Part shown: positions 1 to 13,500 of the stretch, in pieces
How positions within the stretch are numbered: position 1 is the stretch's first letter
Layout: each line of letters opens with the position of its first letter
NCBI GenBank assembly: GCA_905182995.1
Contig: CAJJDP010000027.1
Coordinates: forward strand, 120,383 to 184,382
Reading direction: 5' to 3'
Origin: Paramecium octaurelia
Taxonomy: Eukaryota; Ciliophora; Oligohymenophorea; Peniculida; Parameciidae
DNA length: 64,000 nt
The notes under the pieces: generated by a model
Told to the model about the DNA's origin: nothing
What the model saw: only the letters and a program-made list of their open reading frames with translations
Database searches by the model: none
Position numbers and translations under genes: made by a program

Positions 1-2
1 CA

Positions 3-1268
3 GTCTTAGTTGATATCGTAAACAAGAAATTGAGATTGGCTTTGGAAGTCATAGAAAAATAAAATAATATTAATCAATAATTCTTATTGGATTATCATAA
101 GTATGAAAAAAATATGATAAATTTGATTCAAGATGCTCCAAAATAAAACAATGATGTGATCGAAGAATTGGAAGACAAAGTAGTTGATTGGTACAAATCA
201 GTTACAATAAAGTTCAATGAAATAACTAGTCTTAAGATTTTTAACACAAATGAATTAAATGTTATTTATAATGAGGACTTTTACACTAAATTTTAAAATT
301 AACAAAACTTGACATTCCTATAGAAGGGACTATTTAAGAATTGTGCTCAAGCTGCCATTGAAGAGTACAAAAATATGTTAAACAAATTCAGCATTCAACA
401 TTCAGAAGAACTCTAAGGAATTATGGATAATCTGCAAATTTTGGATTAATTCTATAAAGCCTAGTAGCTGATTGAAGATATGATTGACTTCCTCTCTTCC
501 AAGCTGATGTTTGACATAACTTAAGTTATAAAAAACAGTCTAATTAATATTGACAAGATTACAAATTATTTGAATAAGATGAATTATAGGTTTTTAGTAA
601 GACAATAAAATACTGAGTTCAGGTAATATGAATCTAAAGAGCAATAGACATTATTTTTAAATATGTTCCAATAAATTAAATACTTTAAGTATCCAAAAAC
701 AATTCAGGAGCATTAAGTCTTAGATGAATAATTTAATGATCTTAATAAATAACTACATGTCATAATCCAAAAGAATATAGAAATGAGTGATTATCCAAAA
801 GCAATATAAAGAAACCTCAAAAAGCTATACGAATACTTTTTCAAAGGGAACAGAAAGTTCATAAAACTCAAGATCAGATATATTAAAATAGCTTAATAAT
901 TTGAAGACACTTTGGACAAGTAGGAGTTACTAAACTAGAATGTTTTGGCTGAATTACAGACTTTATAAGCAAAGTCAAATACTTTACATTGCTTTATGAC
1001 TGGTCTATTTGAGATGGGTGAATTCTGTTTAAGTTGCTATGATTTGGCTGAGGAAGTCCACAATTTTCTATTTCAAGTCTAATTGTTAATACACCATTAT
1101 AGTGAGACATTGAGAGTAATCGGAGCATCTAAACAAACAAATCTTGGATAAAGGCCAAGAATAAGAAAAATCTTTGAGCCATACCCAGAAGAAGAAAAGG
1201 CAGTCCTAGGGAAAAAATATTAATTACTCCAAGTAAAACAAACAGGAAGCTCAAAATAAATAAATTGA
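3..1268 (+). CDS. Coiled-coil-like protein, 5' end outside the window
   Basis: The frame is open from the first bases to a TGA at 1266-1268, read with TAA/TAG as Gln, giving about 421 residues with no intron needed. The protein is rich in Lys, Glu, Gln, Asn and Leu and looks largely helical; a short Cys-containing stretch (CLSCYDLAEE) lies near the C-terminus, and the tail is basic and Gln-rich. I do not recognise a family. It ends 30 bases before the stop of the convergent RBR gene. The start lies upstream of the window, so length and N-terminal domains are unknown. Confidence 0.75.
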
Positions 1269-1298
1269 TCTATAAATATATATATATTTTTGTTCATA

Positions 1299-4200
1299 TC
1301 ACCAATATCCGCCATGTTCTTTGGTTAAATGTGAATAACATTCTGAAGATGTTTCAAATAATGCCATACATGGTGTACCATCTGCTTTATTTTTCCAGCA
1401 AATACTTTTTTTGCATCCTGTACAAGTAACTCTATAACAGCCATCAATTCTTTGAATCAATATTTTACAATGAGGACATCTTCTTACATCATTCTTCTTC
1501 ATATATATCTTAATGGAATCTTCATTACCAGCTTTGAATTCTCTACAAGTTTATCCATAATGATAGGCAACCTAAAGGATAAATGATATAATAATACTCT
1601 GCATGAATTACAATATTGTTTCTAACACTTTTTACAGGTATATCTTGGAATCTTTTGGAAATGAATTATTGGACAATTTGGAGTCAAACAAAAGGCAATC
1701 TATGCTGCATGATCTTATAAATCTAATAATATAATATTAAATTAATTACATTTGTTGATTGATAGCTTTATTAACTTTTCCCAACTAGGCTCATCAATTA
1801 AATATGTAAATCAGCCAACAGTATACCTTGATTGCATTACGGACATTTAATTGGTAATTAAGTCATGTCACCCAATGAATTTTGAATGCTGAACATTATG
1901 CACTAAAGACAAAACTTGTGTCCACATCCTTGGAGCATATATCCATTTTTCATATTATCAAAGCAATAGTTACAAGTTAATGCATTGATAGGTTTATCTT
2001 ATTGTTATTGAGAAGATATAATTTCACTGATTGAAATGATTGCTGCATCAAGATGCTTCTAATCACCAAATAGTTGTAATTCACCTGAGATACTATTGAA
2101 TTTAACACTCTTTAAGTCGAAGTTCTTCTTGATTTCGTTTAGTCCTTAAGAATCATTTCCCATTATTAATCTTATACAATTCTTTGGAATCTAAATTATA
2201 CTTTTAGAACAATCTGAAACAAATTCTTTGATTGCCTTGGTTAATTGATTGTATTTGATTTATGAACCATTTACTAATAATTGATTGTTTATAAAATCCT
2301 ATCTAATTAGAATTTATAATGATTCTTCTTAGACTTTAAGGAACCTTGTACCAGATTAACTAAATATAACTGTGATATCAAAGTCTTATGAAGACTTAAT
2401 GATTTTTGGAGTGAATGCATCCTATATTTCTTTGTTCAATTATTCATGATCCTATTTGTTCCAACATTCAATAGTAACTTTCACTCTTTTGAATTCATCA
2501 TCACATGTAATAGTATATTAACCAAGTTCCAGTTTCTTTTCATCGAAAATTTCGTCAACTATTTGTTTCATTTCGATTGGTCCTTCATAATCATGATAGT
2601 AAAAAGGTTTTACATTTAATTAGATTTTCAATCCTCTAAATTATTTAATTTGATTATTTAGGTTAATAAATTAATCCATAATATTTTTGTCATAAACTAT
2701 AAGAGACAAAATTCTTTTACAATTTTATTTTGTAATCGAGTCAATTTTATATTTATCTTGAGGAATACTAGATAATAATTTTTGTATTTCTAATTAGAGA
2801 TCTCCATTATTTTCATATCTTAATTGCTTATCTATTGAGACTGATTTGATATCAATATTATTATGTTGTTATTTTAAATCTGCCAATACTGTTTACTCAT
2901 CCTCGTAAACGCTCTTAAGATTCATTTTATATGTCAGATGTTAGATTGTTTCAAAGTCTTCAGTATTAAATAGATGTGGAGAATTCAATTTAACAATAGC
3001 AATACCTTTGTTTAAATGTAAATTCCATGTTATTATTATTTTGTAATGCTCATTGAATAGTAGTTTTTCTTCATTATGTTCAAATTGATCTTGTTGAGTA
3101 TAAACCTTCAATTAATTATCTTTGTATTCTTTGACATTCTCCAAACAAAAAAGTAAATCATCATGATCCTACAATGATATTCTGGCTGTTATTTTATCAC
3201 CCTCTTTATACAACTTCATTTCTGAAATTACTACGTCTTATAAGAATTCTTATAACAATTCTTGAGTAATATCTAACGGTAAGCCTTCTATAAAGAAAGT
3301 CTTGTATGCACTTTTTTCAATCCAATCCTTCATGCTCCCACCACTATTAAGATTATTACATATTTATACGCTTGCATTATAAATTTAGAATCATTCTCAT
3401 AAGGTATTTCTTTAACTTAATTTCTGTAAAAGTTCTACAAATCTTTAATTTTAGTATTCAACTCCTATTCTATAATCTCCTTTTTGGCTACATTGGGATC
3501 ATACAAGACTGTAATACAATTCATTTCAATATTAGGTTGTAAGATGCAATCCTAAGATAATTAAGGACCTGATTGATGTTTCCATAATTCATTAAACAGA
3601 ACTTGACCAATACCATTAAAGGTTATTTCATTCAAATGCAAGGATTATCGCTATATGAACTATAGTTTATGTTCTTTGACAAATGCTTTTGGTGCCAATT
3701 AAGGTATCATAATATCATCTATCTTGGTGGAGTATTTAATTTCATATTATTGATTCTTTTACAGCAAAGCCATAATTATACAAGTTAAAGGAAAATCTCC
3801 AATGATAGCCATTAAATTGTTATAGCATAATTTAAATTTCTAATTGGCCACATAATTATAGTAACCAGCACTCTTATGTCCACTAAAGATACTTAAGCCT
3901 TTATAAAATAGCCTTAGTAAACAGGCTTATATATCTTCGGAATGTTCTGGCATTGATTATTGTTTCTTCAAAGAGACCGTTCTATTCAATTTTAATTAAT
4001 CAAGAGAACAACATTTATTAATGACTGAATATTCAGACACCTAAATAATGAGATATTAATACATATTTTTAAGTTAAATCTATGATATATTCATTATAAG
4101 CTAGAATCAATATCATTTTCGGTATATTGATGTTTTGTAATCTACACCATTTTATTAATTCATTTTTTGAATTTTCTTATTCTTTTTCATCATCTTTGGA

Positions 4201-5587
4201 ATTGATATCTTCAATAAAAATGATAAATTTATTTATTAATTAAATCCATGAAGTAATATCTCCAATCTTTGACCAATAATGATTTGATCTAATTATTGAT
4301 TCCCTTTGTTGATGAATTTGGAAACTCTTAAAGGGATTCCTTTTACTTTCCACATTGCCTTCTGATAGTATTTCTCAATCTGTCAATAGAGTGGAAACAA
4401 CACTGCTGTAATAATGAAAGGTCTCATTTTCTGCCTCCAATAATGGTTCATAGTAAATCAATGGAATATAGTTTTACAAAGAACTATATTCTGATACAAC
4501 TACATTCTACAATTGATCAATTTGGACATCGAATTGTTAGGCATAGAATTTGATATTCTGGGGATTGAAAGTGAATTCTTCGTCAAAAATCAATTTATGT
4601 TCCTGCAAATCTTTGAACTCATCGAATCCAAACAAATAAATGATTTTAGGAAAATAACTTATCCTGTTACGAATAATGATATCATGTTTACTGAGATTGT
4701 ATTATTTATAAACTATGGCATTGATTTCTTCCAAGAATGTCTTGACTGTAGTCTAATAACCCATATGTATGATTAATGATATTTTTTGTTGAACATTTTA
4801 TAGATATTTTCTTAATTATGAATAATGTAATGTCAAAAATACCTTTCTTTTTCCCTTTTGTTATGGATACACCATTTCCATCAATTGCTAACCAAATTGT
4901 TAGTAAAAAGATTAGAATGGTATGATTTGATGAACTTCAAATTCCTCTGATTCGGATAATTTATTATGAAAATAGATTGCTTGATATATTTAATCCATTT
5001 AGTATAAGGATTCACAATAAACCACAATGTCCCTATCAACCTCTGGATTTGAGTTTTTTATCTATTACAAAACATACGTCAGTTTTTAATCGTAAGATAT
5101 GCTTAAGAACAATTCATCTTATTAAGTTTACAAGTAAGGAATTTCAATAAGGTTATCATAAGCAATGCTAAAACAATTAACTAATTGCTCATATATTATG
5201 TCATTCGATATAATGATCAATTAAGATTTTGTCGTTAACAACTACTCTAAATTTCAATATGTACCCATTAATGCCAATATACTAATAGGAGCTCAATTTA
5301 GTCTCTGCTCGAAGATCTGCCACAGTAACTTCGAAATTTTGGTTCACCAAGTTACACCAATTGTAATTAGCCTCACTTGTGTCTGAGATCACTGTGATAT
5401 TATGGTTTTTAGACAATAATTCTTTTATAATTTTTAGTGTGTCGATTTCCTATATGATATCAACAATAAGAGTAGTTTTTGGTAAAGGTAAGAGTGTATC
5501 AAATACTGACACCCATTATTATCTTAGGAAAGAGTGAGATCTATCTTTTAGATATATTTCTCTGATGAGATGTTATTGATTTTACAT
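1299..5587 (-). CDS. RBR (RING-between-RING) E3 ubiquitin ligase-like, large
   Basis: The C-terminal third reads as a RING1-IBR-RING2 module: RING1 with CNYC, CGHKFCLQC and CPQC, an IBR with CLTPNCP, CKKCQKQYCNSC and HYGQTC, then RING2 with CPHC, CTGCKKSICW and a final H-x-C/H pattern. RBR ligases carry ubiquitin on a RING2 cysteine, here probably one of CTGCKKSIC. A 26-nt intron within the IBR region is clear. Upstream is a long region with an RRM-like stretch (FFIEGLPLDIT) and helical segments; the layout recalls plant DEAH11/12 proteins, but I see no P-loop or DEAH box. A 30-nt intron at 4374-4403 removes an in-frame TGA. Around 1820 the RING1-IBR join needs a 35-nt intron or reflects a one-base frame slip. 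The start at 5587 is the first upstream Met. Confidence 0.6.
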
Positions 5588-5640
5588 TTAAATATTTATG
5601 AGATATATTAATATGTTTTCAAGATATTTAATAATCATAT

Positions 5641-6177
5641 TCAATCAATTTCCTTTTCTTGATAATCTTCTTTTGAAGGCTGTCCCGTAAAGTATATTCC
5701 CAAAGCATGTCGCCACTATTTCCAATAGAACTGGTAACAAGCTAAGAATTTATTTTGAATTTTTTACATAAATGCCGCCCAATAGTACCATAATTCGTAA
5801 TAAGGCCATGCTCCTATAATAAATTCGCTGTAAATTATGATGCCAACCGCATGCAAACATATAACTAGTTGAAGTGAGATAAGTCTTACTCAAAAAGTTG
5901 CTGGTATCATAAAACATTGTAATTCCAGTTATAATGAATATCATCTCAATGCCAAGGCCAATCAATCCCAGTAGAATACACGAAATGATGGAGTTATACG
6001 CTGAGGTGTACGCATCGGAATTGGTGTCATATGTCTTGGTTTGAAAATTAGCCAAGATATTTTCTTTCTAATAGATGAGGAGTTAGATACAGCTCCATAA
6101 TAAGCCATCAAGGAGGTAATGAAATGGCAGGAAACTAGAATGAATTTGCTAGGTATCAATAACCCATTGATAGTCAT
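5641..6177 (-). CDS. TMEM107: TMEM107, transition-zone membrane protein
   Basis: Spliced length is 162 residues, close to the roughly 140 of the animal protein. The N-terminus GLLIPSKFILVSCHF matches the TMEM107 opening (loop plus first membrane helix), and three more hydrophobic helices follow, including the IEMIFIITGITMFYDT and WPYYELWYYWAAF segments. Two mini-introns (6068-6090, 23 nt; 5865-5889, 25 nt) restore one frame. In animals TMEM107 is part of the MKS module of the ciliary transition zone, which gates membrane protein entry into cilia; this fits a ciliate. It is head-to-tail with the sortilin gene (126 bases) and the RBR gene (53 bases). The assignment rests on pattern matching by eye. 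Confidence 0.8.
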
Positions 6178-6303
6178 TAAATTAATTTATAACCAAATAT
6201 TCAAATCAACTCATGAGCTGTTTCATCTTATATTTATACATCATCATCTCTTTCTATCAAATCTTCATCAAACTTCTAATCCTATTATTCATTCTATTCT
6301 AAA

Positions 6304-8690
6304 TCAATTGGCTAATATTGTTATTGTTATTATTGTTATTATTATTTTGGTTGTCTTTGTTAAATCTATTGGATCAACATCTAATGATTAAGCATGATAT
6401 AGTACCTCTTATTTGGACTATGGGATTTCGCGCATTTCTGTTCTAGCAAAATACTCCTTCACTTTCTCTTGATTATTGTAAAGCCAATATAATCCAAATA
6501 ATATTCCCCCGATGACCAACCAATCATATACCCAACTCTTATTATTGGGACAAGTGAATCTCATTGAAATATGCTCAACTCCACCTTCACAAATATCTCC
6601 TGCAATCTTTCTATATCCACTAGACACTGTATAATATCCATCACATTCAGCAGGTGGATCAATATTCAAAGTACCATTTATTGGAGTACATTATTGATTA
6701 TTCATAACAAAACCTAAATCGCATTCATAATCCTCTTAAGAGCATTAGCATGGAGTAACACTCATAATTCTTTCTAATTATTCTGGATTGTAACAAGCAG
6801 CTTCTCTTCTTTTTCTCATATAAGTAACCTTTTTACCAAAGAGACACTCTGGATTGACAAGACCAGAAGGTGTCCACAATTCATAATCACTTCCAATTTC
6901 ACCTGCCTTGTCTTATCCAATACAATTTCTTTGATGCAATTCATCTAGATCAATAGTTGCCAATAAACCCTACTCAGTTCTGATGCCATTGGATTCTAAT
7001 TAAATAGCACCATAAGCAATAAATCTAGTTCCTTTATTTTATGGTTCAGTGATGATATTTTAAATTTCTGCCTTCTAATCCAATATATTGAATGGAGTCC
7101 ATTCCATACCGCCATTCCAAGAATATACTATCTGATTAGTGGTTTCTTGGTCTCTAGCCATAACAATCAATCCTCCATGATTACTAATTTCATAGATATA
7201 TGATCCTTTTTTGATCTCAATCCAAGTCAACCCTCCGTCTCTACTCAGATAAGTATTAACTTAATCCTATCTATAACTCAAGTATTTTCCGATAGAACCA
7301 GTAGCAACAATAATTCCTATGGAATTATTTTGGGTGTAAATAGGTGCGAATTAATAAAATGCTTAACTAAGATGCAAATGTAATTAGCACTTATTGCAAT
7401 TGATTGGTTTTCCATCAGCATCGACTGTTGGAGGCTATTAAAAATAGAAAATCAACATAATACCTTCAAAGGGACCCATTACCCTCCTTTATCGAAAGTA
7501 ATCCTGGTTTGTTTGTATTTCTTTAGATCCTCATCTTTGAATCCATTTTATTAAGCGTAAAAACCTTCTTCCATAGATTCAAACACTTAATTGGTGTAAA
7601 TCTTAGCTTGATCTTCAGCATAGACATTAGCTAAATAAATTCCTTCCAATCCTTAAACTCTGTAGAACTCAGCACTGTTTTCCAACCTTGACACATTCTC
7701 CAATGATCTAGAGTATCTAGTACCAGTAGAATCACTAATATAAATAACTCCCAAGGGAGATGATGGTTTGAGATGATTGACAACCATAAACACTTGGTTT
7801 TCTGAGGTATCCAATATGCTATAAGAATGTTCTAATAGTTTCGAATCTGCATCAATAACACTATATTTGTATTATCCTAATTCAGTGCCACTGACATATA
7901 GACTGACTTCTTATGTTACTTAGGATGTGACTTTAGCAACAAATAAGAAAGACTCAGTGAGCATGAATCTAGATCCTGCTGGAACACTCAGAGTACGAGT
8001 TTAGAAGAAGTCATCACTATAGTATAGATTATAATCCATATTCCAACTGCTTATAGATTGATGTCCTTTGCCTTATGGTTCGAATGATGCTAGAATTCGC
8101 TCCTTAGGAGTATATTTAGCCATTTCTTTGTTTTTAATACCCCAAGTAAATTGATTTACATAAGTCGCTATTGAATGCCATGTAATTCCTGTGTCTTAAC
8201 TCAAGAGAAGTTCCTTATAAGAAACACAAGGTGTTCCTGCCAACAACTCATCTGATCCACATTATTTCCAAGCCGAAGCAATAATCCAATCTTTTTCAAG
8301 TGGATGGAATTGATATTCTCGCAACTATTTACCAGCATTGACAGCTGTTATTGTTTTACCACAATCAAGAGAAATCCAAGCTATTTGGTCTGTTCCTGTA
8401 AATAATATTAATTATTTATCAACAGGACTGGGAACCAAATTATTTACAATTCCAATTCTCTCATCTGAATCTTCAAGTTATATGAGTGCCTTGCGATGAA
8501 ATATCTCTGACATTTTAATCCATTGTCTACCACGATCATCGCTTCTATATACAGATCCTTTGGATGTGAGTGCTAACACTGTATCACTACACCAATGTAT
8601 GTTGATCAAGGGGGCATCTATGTATGAGATCTAAACGTCAATATTCGCAGCAAAACAATTCATGATCAACAAGAGAATGATGTGTCTCAT
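6304..8690 (-). CDS. Sortilin / VPS10-domain receptor
   Basis: Starts with a signal peptide (MRHIILLLIMNCFAANID). The body shows VPS10 beta-propeller repeats with SxDxGxxW Asp-box patterns, then the cysteine-rich 10CC module (CNPEQ-like block, CQCSQEDYECDLGF, CDGYYTVSSGYRKIAG, CEGGVEH) and a single transmembrane helix (WLVIGGILFGLYWLY) near the C-terminus. The cytosolic tail is short and carries acidic and tyrosine elements. TAG at 6418-6420 is read as Gln; the real stop is TGA at 6304-6306. A 29-nt intron lies near 7440. The family sorts hydrolases and other cargo between Golgi and endolysosomes; in ciliates and apicomplexans sortilins also feed secretory organelles, so dense-core granule (trichocyst) traffic is a reasonable but unproven role. 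Confidence 0.85.
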
Positions 8691-8744
8691 TAACACGTTT
8701 TATTATTATTTTAATTAATTTGGATTTATTTATTCGCCTCATAC

Positions 8745-10511
8745 TCACAATTATGCCTAGCATTACCCTGCACGTTTGCAATGGCAAGATGATCCTTTAC
8801 TTAAGACAGTCTTCTTAATATCATCTAAACTGACTTTCTTTTCCTTCAATTCCTCAGCACTTGGCATAACATTCAATCTTAATGCTTCTGATATAATCAT
8901 TTAAGCCTAAAATTCAATAAAATATATAATACATTTGGAGTGTTCATACTAGCAGATGCTACAACACGTCCTTTTCTGGCATAATAAGCAACGAACTTCT
9001 ATTGACTTAAATCTCCATCCACAATGACTTCATCAAATCCTTAGCCAACTCCACTATAAGCCAAAGTTCTATCCCATTGTCTTGTCCAAAAGAATGGTAC
9101 ATCTGTCAAAGGTGTTGGTCTACCTAAAATATTCAAAGCAGCAACATATCTAACATTAAACAATTATGTTACCCTTATCTTACAGCTTCATTTTGATGTT
9201 CAATTCTAACATGTTCTCCAGTCACCCAATATGGATAACTTGAGATATCTCCTGATGCATAAACATTCTTGGCAGCTTTCAAGAACACATCTGTTTCAAT
9301 ACCACCATTTGGAGATATTTTTAATTAATCTTTAACCAACTTGTTATTTGGCTGAATTCCAGTTCCCAAAATGACTAAGTCAGCCTATAAAGATTTTCCA
9401 TTAAGTAGATCAACCCTTTATACTTAACCTACTCCTCCAATTCTTTTGACTCCAGCATTCAATTCAAACTCAACTCCATTAGCTTCGTGTAACTTCTATA
9501 ATGATCCTCCAACCTCTTTACCGAGAACTCTTTCAAATGGTACTGTAGTGCTATCAACAACTGTAATATTGACTTGATCTTTCAATTCCTTTTTAATAGC
9601 TGAAGCTGTCTCCATACCAATAAATGAAGCACCAACAACTACTATGTTTTTTGCTGTTTTAGCCTTGTCTCTTATTGATTATAAATCATTGAATTGTCTC
9701 AATGTATGTACATTTCCTAAATTGACTCCATCCAATTGAGGTCTACGAGCAGTACCACCTGTGGCTAACAATAATTTATCATAATGGATTTTCTCCTTTC
9801 CTACTACAACATCTTAATTGTTAATATCTATCGATTCAACTGTAGTATTGGTCAACACATCTATTCCATACTATTCATAAAATTATTTGGGTCTTATCTA
9901 CAAACCCTATTATTTAACCAAAAATGTCATCTTGCTCATAGGTGTTCTATCGTAAGGCAATGAATCTTCAGCTGTGATAATAGTAATCTTTCCTCTGAAT
10001 CCAGCCTAACGAAGTGTCTCAGCTGCACTCTAACCAGATACTCTGATATATTTAGTCAATAATGATACCCTCCTCCAACAATCACAACGTGTGTAGGATC
10101 ATCTCCTTTTGTTACCATATTCAATGTTCTTGGAGCATTTAATAATTATTTCTCTACTCTTATAACTATTTATCCATTTTCTTATTTGACAGGGAATGTT
10201 TATAATCCTCTAAACATAGGTCCTTCGTCATGGACACCATCTTTAACTGAAAAACTGGCATTATGAAATGGACATTTGACCTTATCACCAACTAAGAATC
10301 CAGCAGAAAGTGGAGCTCCTACATGTGGACATGAATTAGAAACACAATAGATCTGTCCATCCACTTTGCATACTAAAACAGCATCTTCCTTTTTTGGACC
10401 CACTTAGACTTCTCTCATTTCACCTTCATTGAGATTGTCATCAATTGAAACCTCATAGGCATCATTAAGATTAAGAGTCTAATGTATTTGGATCTTTTAC
10501 TTAAAAGCCAT
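8745..10511 (-). CDS. AIFM3-like Rieske [2Fe-2S] plus FAD/NAD(P) oxidoreductase
   Basis: N-terminal residues about 45-95 form a Rieske domain with SCPHVGAPL and VKCPFHNA, the C-x-H and C-x2-H cluster ligands. Then comes a pyridine-nucleotide disulfide oxidoreductase fold: FAD-binding GGG(V)SGQSAAE split by a 26-nt intron at the glycine motif, a central NAD-binding motif (VVVGASFIGMETA), and the second FAD motif with ASGDI. This domain order is that of AIFM3/Nfrl and related ferredoxin-reductase-like proteins. The C-terminus ends in a Cys-rich tail (SSCHCKRAGQCQAQL), which is unusual for the family. Start MAFKQKIQIHQT is the first Met. It lies 54 bases downstream of the sortilin start region, same strand. 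Confidence 0.8.
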
Positions 10512-10673
10512 ATCTTATTAATGGAAGAGAGATTAAAGTGACTGCTAAACGTTATGTACGTTATGGAACTACTAATGGAGTGCGTCTAAGAGTTATTGCA
10601 ATTGCAGAGGATAATATCTTTCTCATAAATTTAATTAAAATTGTGTAAACTTAGTATATAATATTAAAATGAC

Positions 10674-12931
10674 TCAGGATTATGCTAAACTATACAACTA
10701 GATATTGCAATCGTTCTTATTTCCACTACTCAATATATCAATCTTATCAGTGATACTGTCTCTAATGGCCAATACACCTCCAAATGGATGACAATCGTGT
10801 AAAGATTTCAGTTGAGTTGTGATCATTGGCTATGGACTAATAGTTTATTTAAATTTTGATACTTATCATTTAACAAAGTTTTGCCATTGAATATTTTGAA
10901 AGTACCATCAAAACTAACTGTACCTATGAAACAGGTTTTTATGCATTCATATTCATTTTGTGGCTACTTCTTTCTTCTTGGTGATCCACATAAGGGAATT
11001 GATGTCTACAGTTAAGTCTTCTATTATGGGTTCTGTTCCTCTTCTAATTAGAAGTTGATTATTCTGAAACACCATCCAGCGTAGTTCTTAACTTATTTAA
11101 TCATAGTTCCATCCATAAAGTCCCAAACCTTTAGTTCGCCTGAAGCACTGCTACTATAAAGTATGCTTCCTCCACCATAAGCTAAACTAGTCACTTCAGT
11201 TGGATGAGCATCTGACAAACTCATTGACAATTATAATTTTTCAAACACGTTATTTGTGTATGTCTATTTGTATACCTTTATGTTTCTATCCTTTCCACCA
11301 GATGCTATATATTGATCTCCAAGTAATGTCATACATGTAATAGAATCTCTATGCTCAAAATACTTTTTTTATTGATCATTCTAAGTGTTCCATTATAGTA
11401 ATCTATTATCACCTTGTGCACAACTAAATATTGTAGTGGCATCCTCTAAACAAACTATACAATTTATTTAACCATTATGGATTCTATCAATTGACTTAAG
11501 TACTTCAAAGCCTTGATTCAAAATACAAATATCCTTAAATAAACCAACAATCAAAAAGGAGGAACCATCCTTTCTTACTTAAACAGCCAATGATGTCACA
11601 TCACTCTTAAATTATATTTCCTTAAATAATTCATAAACTCGATATCTATATATTTTGACCGTTCTATCATTTGAACCTGTAGCAATAAAATCGTCATCAA
11701 ATTGTACCATACAATTAATACCCTATTTATGAGTTGTTTTGATTGTCTTCACAAATGAGATTGATACTATTGGATCTGATATAATTAATTGAGTTGTTTA
11801 TCTCAATCTATGTTTTAGTTGCATTTCTCTTACTTCATCTTCATCTTCTTCTAATTTAGTTAACTACTTTAATGTTTTAGTGCTCTATTCCTTAATGATA
11901 GTTTCCAAGTATTTAGTACCTTTTGGAGAGGCCAGTTATTACTTTAAACTTATGTTTTCTTTGTTCATTTTAATCATCTAACTTTTGTAGCCTGGAGACA
12001 TGAAATCTACTTAAGTTAAAGAGTGATAGCATTTGTCTATTAACTCTTGCATTCCATTATATGTCTATTAGGCTAATCCTTAATTTTTATAACAAGGTCT
12101 ACTGTTTAACAAACCTTTATAATCATTCACCAAATCATTTAATACTTAATTATCACTTTACTTCAATGCCATGTTGCTGAATAATGAGTATCCTGACTTT
12201 TGAGATTCTCCCTCTTCAACATTCAAATTTTGTTATTGTAGCGCTCTCTAAAATTAACCATTTGCCTTGCTGACCAGAGGTATTATATTCTGCATTAATT
12301 TTCTAAGATTAAATTGATTTTAATCAGTTTTCTTATTAGAAGTTTGCTGATCTTATAACTTGCTAACTTCACTTAAGAAATTATCATAATCATTATTGTA
12401 ATCCTTATTCTTCTCTAAATAATAATCAGACACTAGTTTTTCCAAAATAGTTCCCATATCCGTAAGATCTTGCAAATAGTTTTTATATGGAGCCATAAAT
12501 TCAGCTTTTACTCTATTAATCATTTCTGTAAATTTAGTTATTAATCCATCAAAATCATTGTTAATCAATTATTCCTAATTTTTGATATAGGTCTTAAAGC
12601 TTGCTTGGTGAGCCTGGGTGGAAAGCACTATTTAGTTCAATTCTTTTTATGGCTCGTCTCCCAACCTGCCTGATACACTTTACCTTCTACAGAGAATCAT
12701 CAAGTCATTCCATCCAATTATGTGTTCTTTGTGCTTAGCCAAATGTTGTTGATGCTAAGTTTCAAAGAGACATTCAGAACAAAATGAAATTGACAATGTA
12801 CAAGTTGTACACAAACAAACATGGGAGATGTTAAAAGAAGGATGTGAAGGGCAAGGAAGTGTTCCTTGGCTAGCTTAATTAATTTGAGTTTTAGTTCTTA
12901 AAGTAGCAAAACTTGTTCTTGTTTTATTCAT
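10674..12931 (-). CDS. B-box, coiled-coil and WD40-repeat protein
   Basis: Residues about 25-75 hold a B-box-like zinc site (CPSHP, CLCTTC, FCSECLFE, then spaced histidines). A long helical region follows, rich in Lys, Asn and Gln, then WD40 repeats such as DFIATGSNDRTVKIYR, DQYIASGGKDRNIKVYK and SASGELKVWD, enough for one propeller. Such B-box/WD40 proteins are abundant in ciliates; without a RING an E3 role is not supported, so a scaffold is the safer guess. The stretch 12650-12700 reads through without an intron once TAA is taken as Gln. Stop is TGA at 10674-10676; start MNKTRTSFATL. Confidence 0.8.
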
Positions 12932-13146
12932 GTTTTCCGTTAATAAATAAATAATTAACTTTTATGATTAAATTCTGAATGGTTTTATTAAAAACTCATG
13001 ATTATTATAGAAGCACTAGGGACGTAACAAAAGATCAATCGAAAATAATTCTCAATTTGCCTTGGTGCATTTTGATCAAAAATACAACACAAATATTAAT
13101 TAGAGACTGATTTTATGTGATAAACTTTGTATTATTAATAATAATT

Positions 13147-13472
13147 ATGGGTTATTTTGATTTAATTAATCAACCTCTTAATGAATTTGGAGAGGAATTA
13201 ACAAGTAATTTTATTGATCCAGCTAAGGACTTAAGACAGACATTGTGACCAACTTACAGCCTGAGTCGAGATTTAATCTTTTGGTTGGACTATCAGTTGC
13301 TAATTTGGCTATTGGGGTAGCAGTCAAAGGAATCAAGTCAAGGCCCATTTAAACTGGCTTCATCAGTTTCTTTGGATTTGGTTTAATTATTTATCCAGAG
13401 CTATACTTTGGATTGATCAGATAAAAAAAGGTGTAGCAATAAATAACACATCATTTTATTAAGAGAGATTGA
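13147..13472 (+). CDS. Small two-helix membrane protein, unknown
   Basis: Removing a 23-nt intron (GTAATT...CTAAG, after GEELT) gives exactly 101 codons, 100 residues. The middle has two hydrophobic segments, FNLLVGLSVANLAIGVAV and GFISFFGFGLIIYPELYFG, with a short basic linker (KGIKSRP); the ends are charged. It could be a hairpin-like membrane protein of the ER or mitochondrion. I do not recognise a family. The stop lies 28 bases from the stop of the convergent neighbour. Confidence 0.65.
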
Positions 13473-13500
13473 ATTATTATAAAATACAAAAATATTATCT

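Noticed and set aside
12640-12690. 26-nt intron in the B-box/WD40 gene
   Set aside because: Reading TAA as Gln keeps one frame with no splice needed, and splicing would break the coiled coil.
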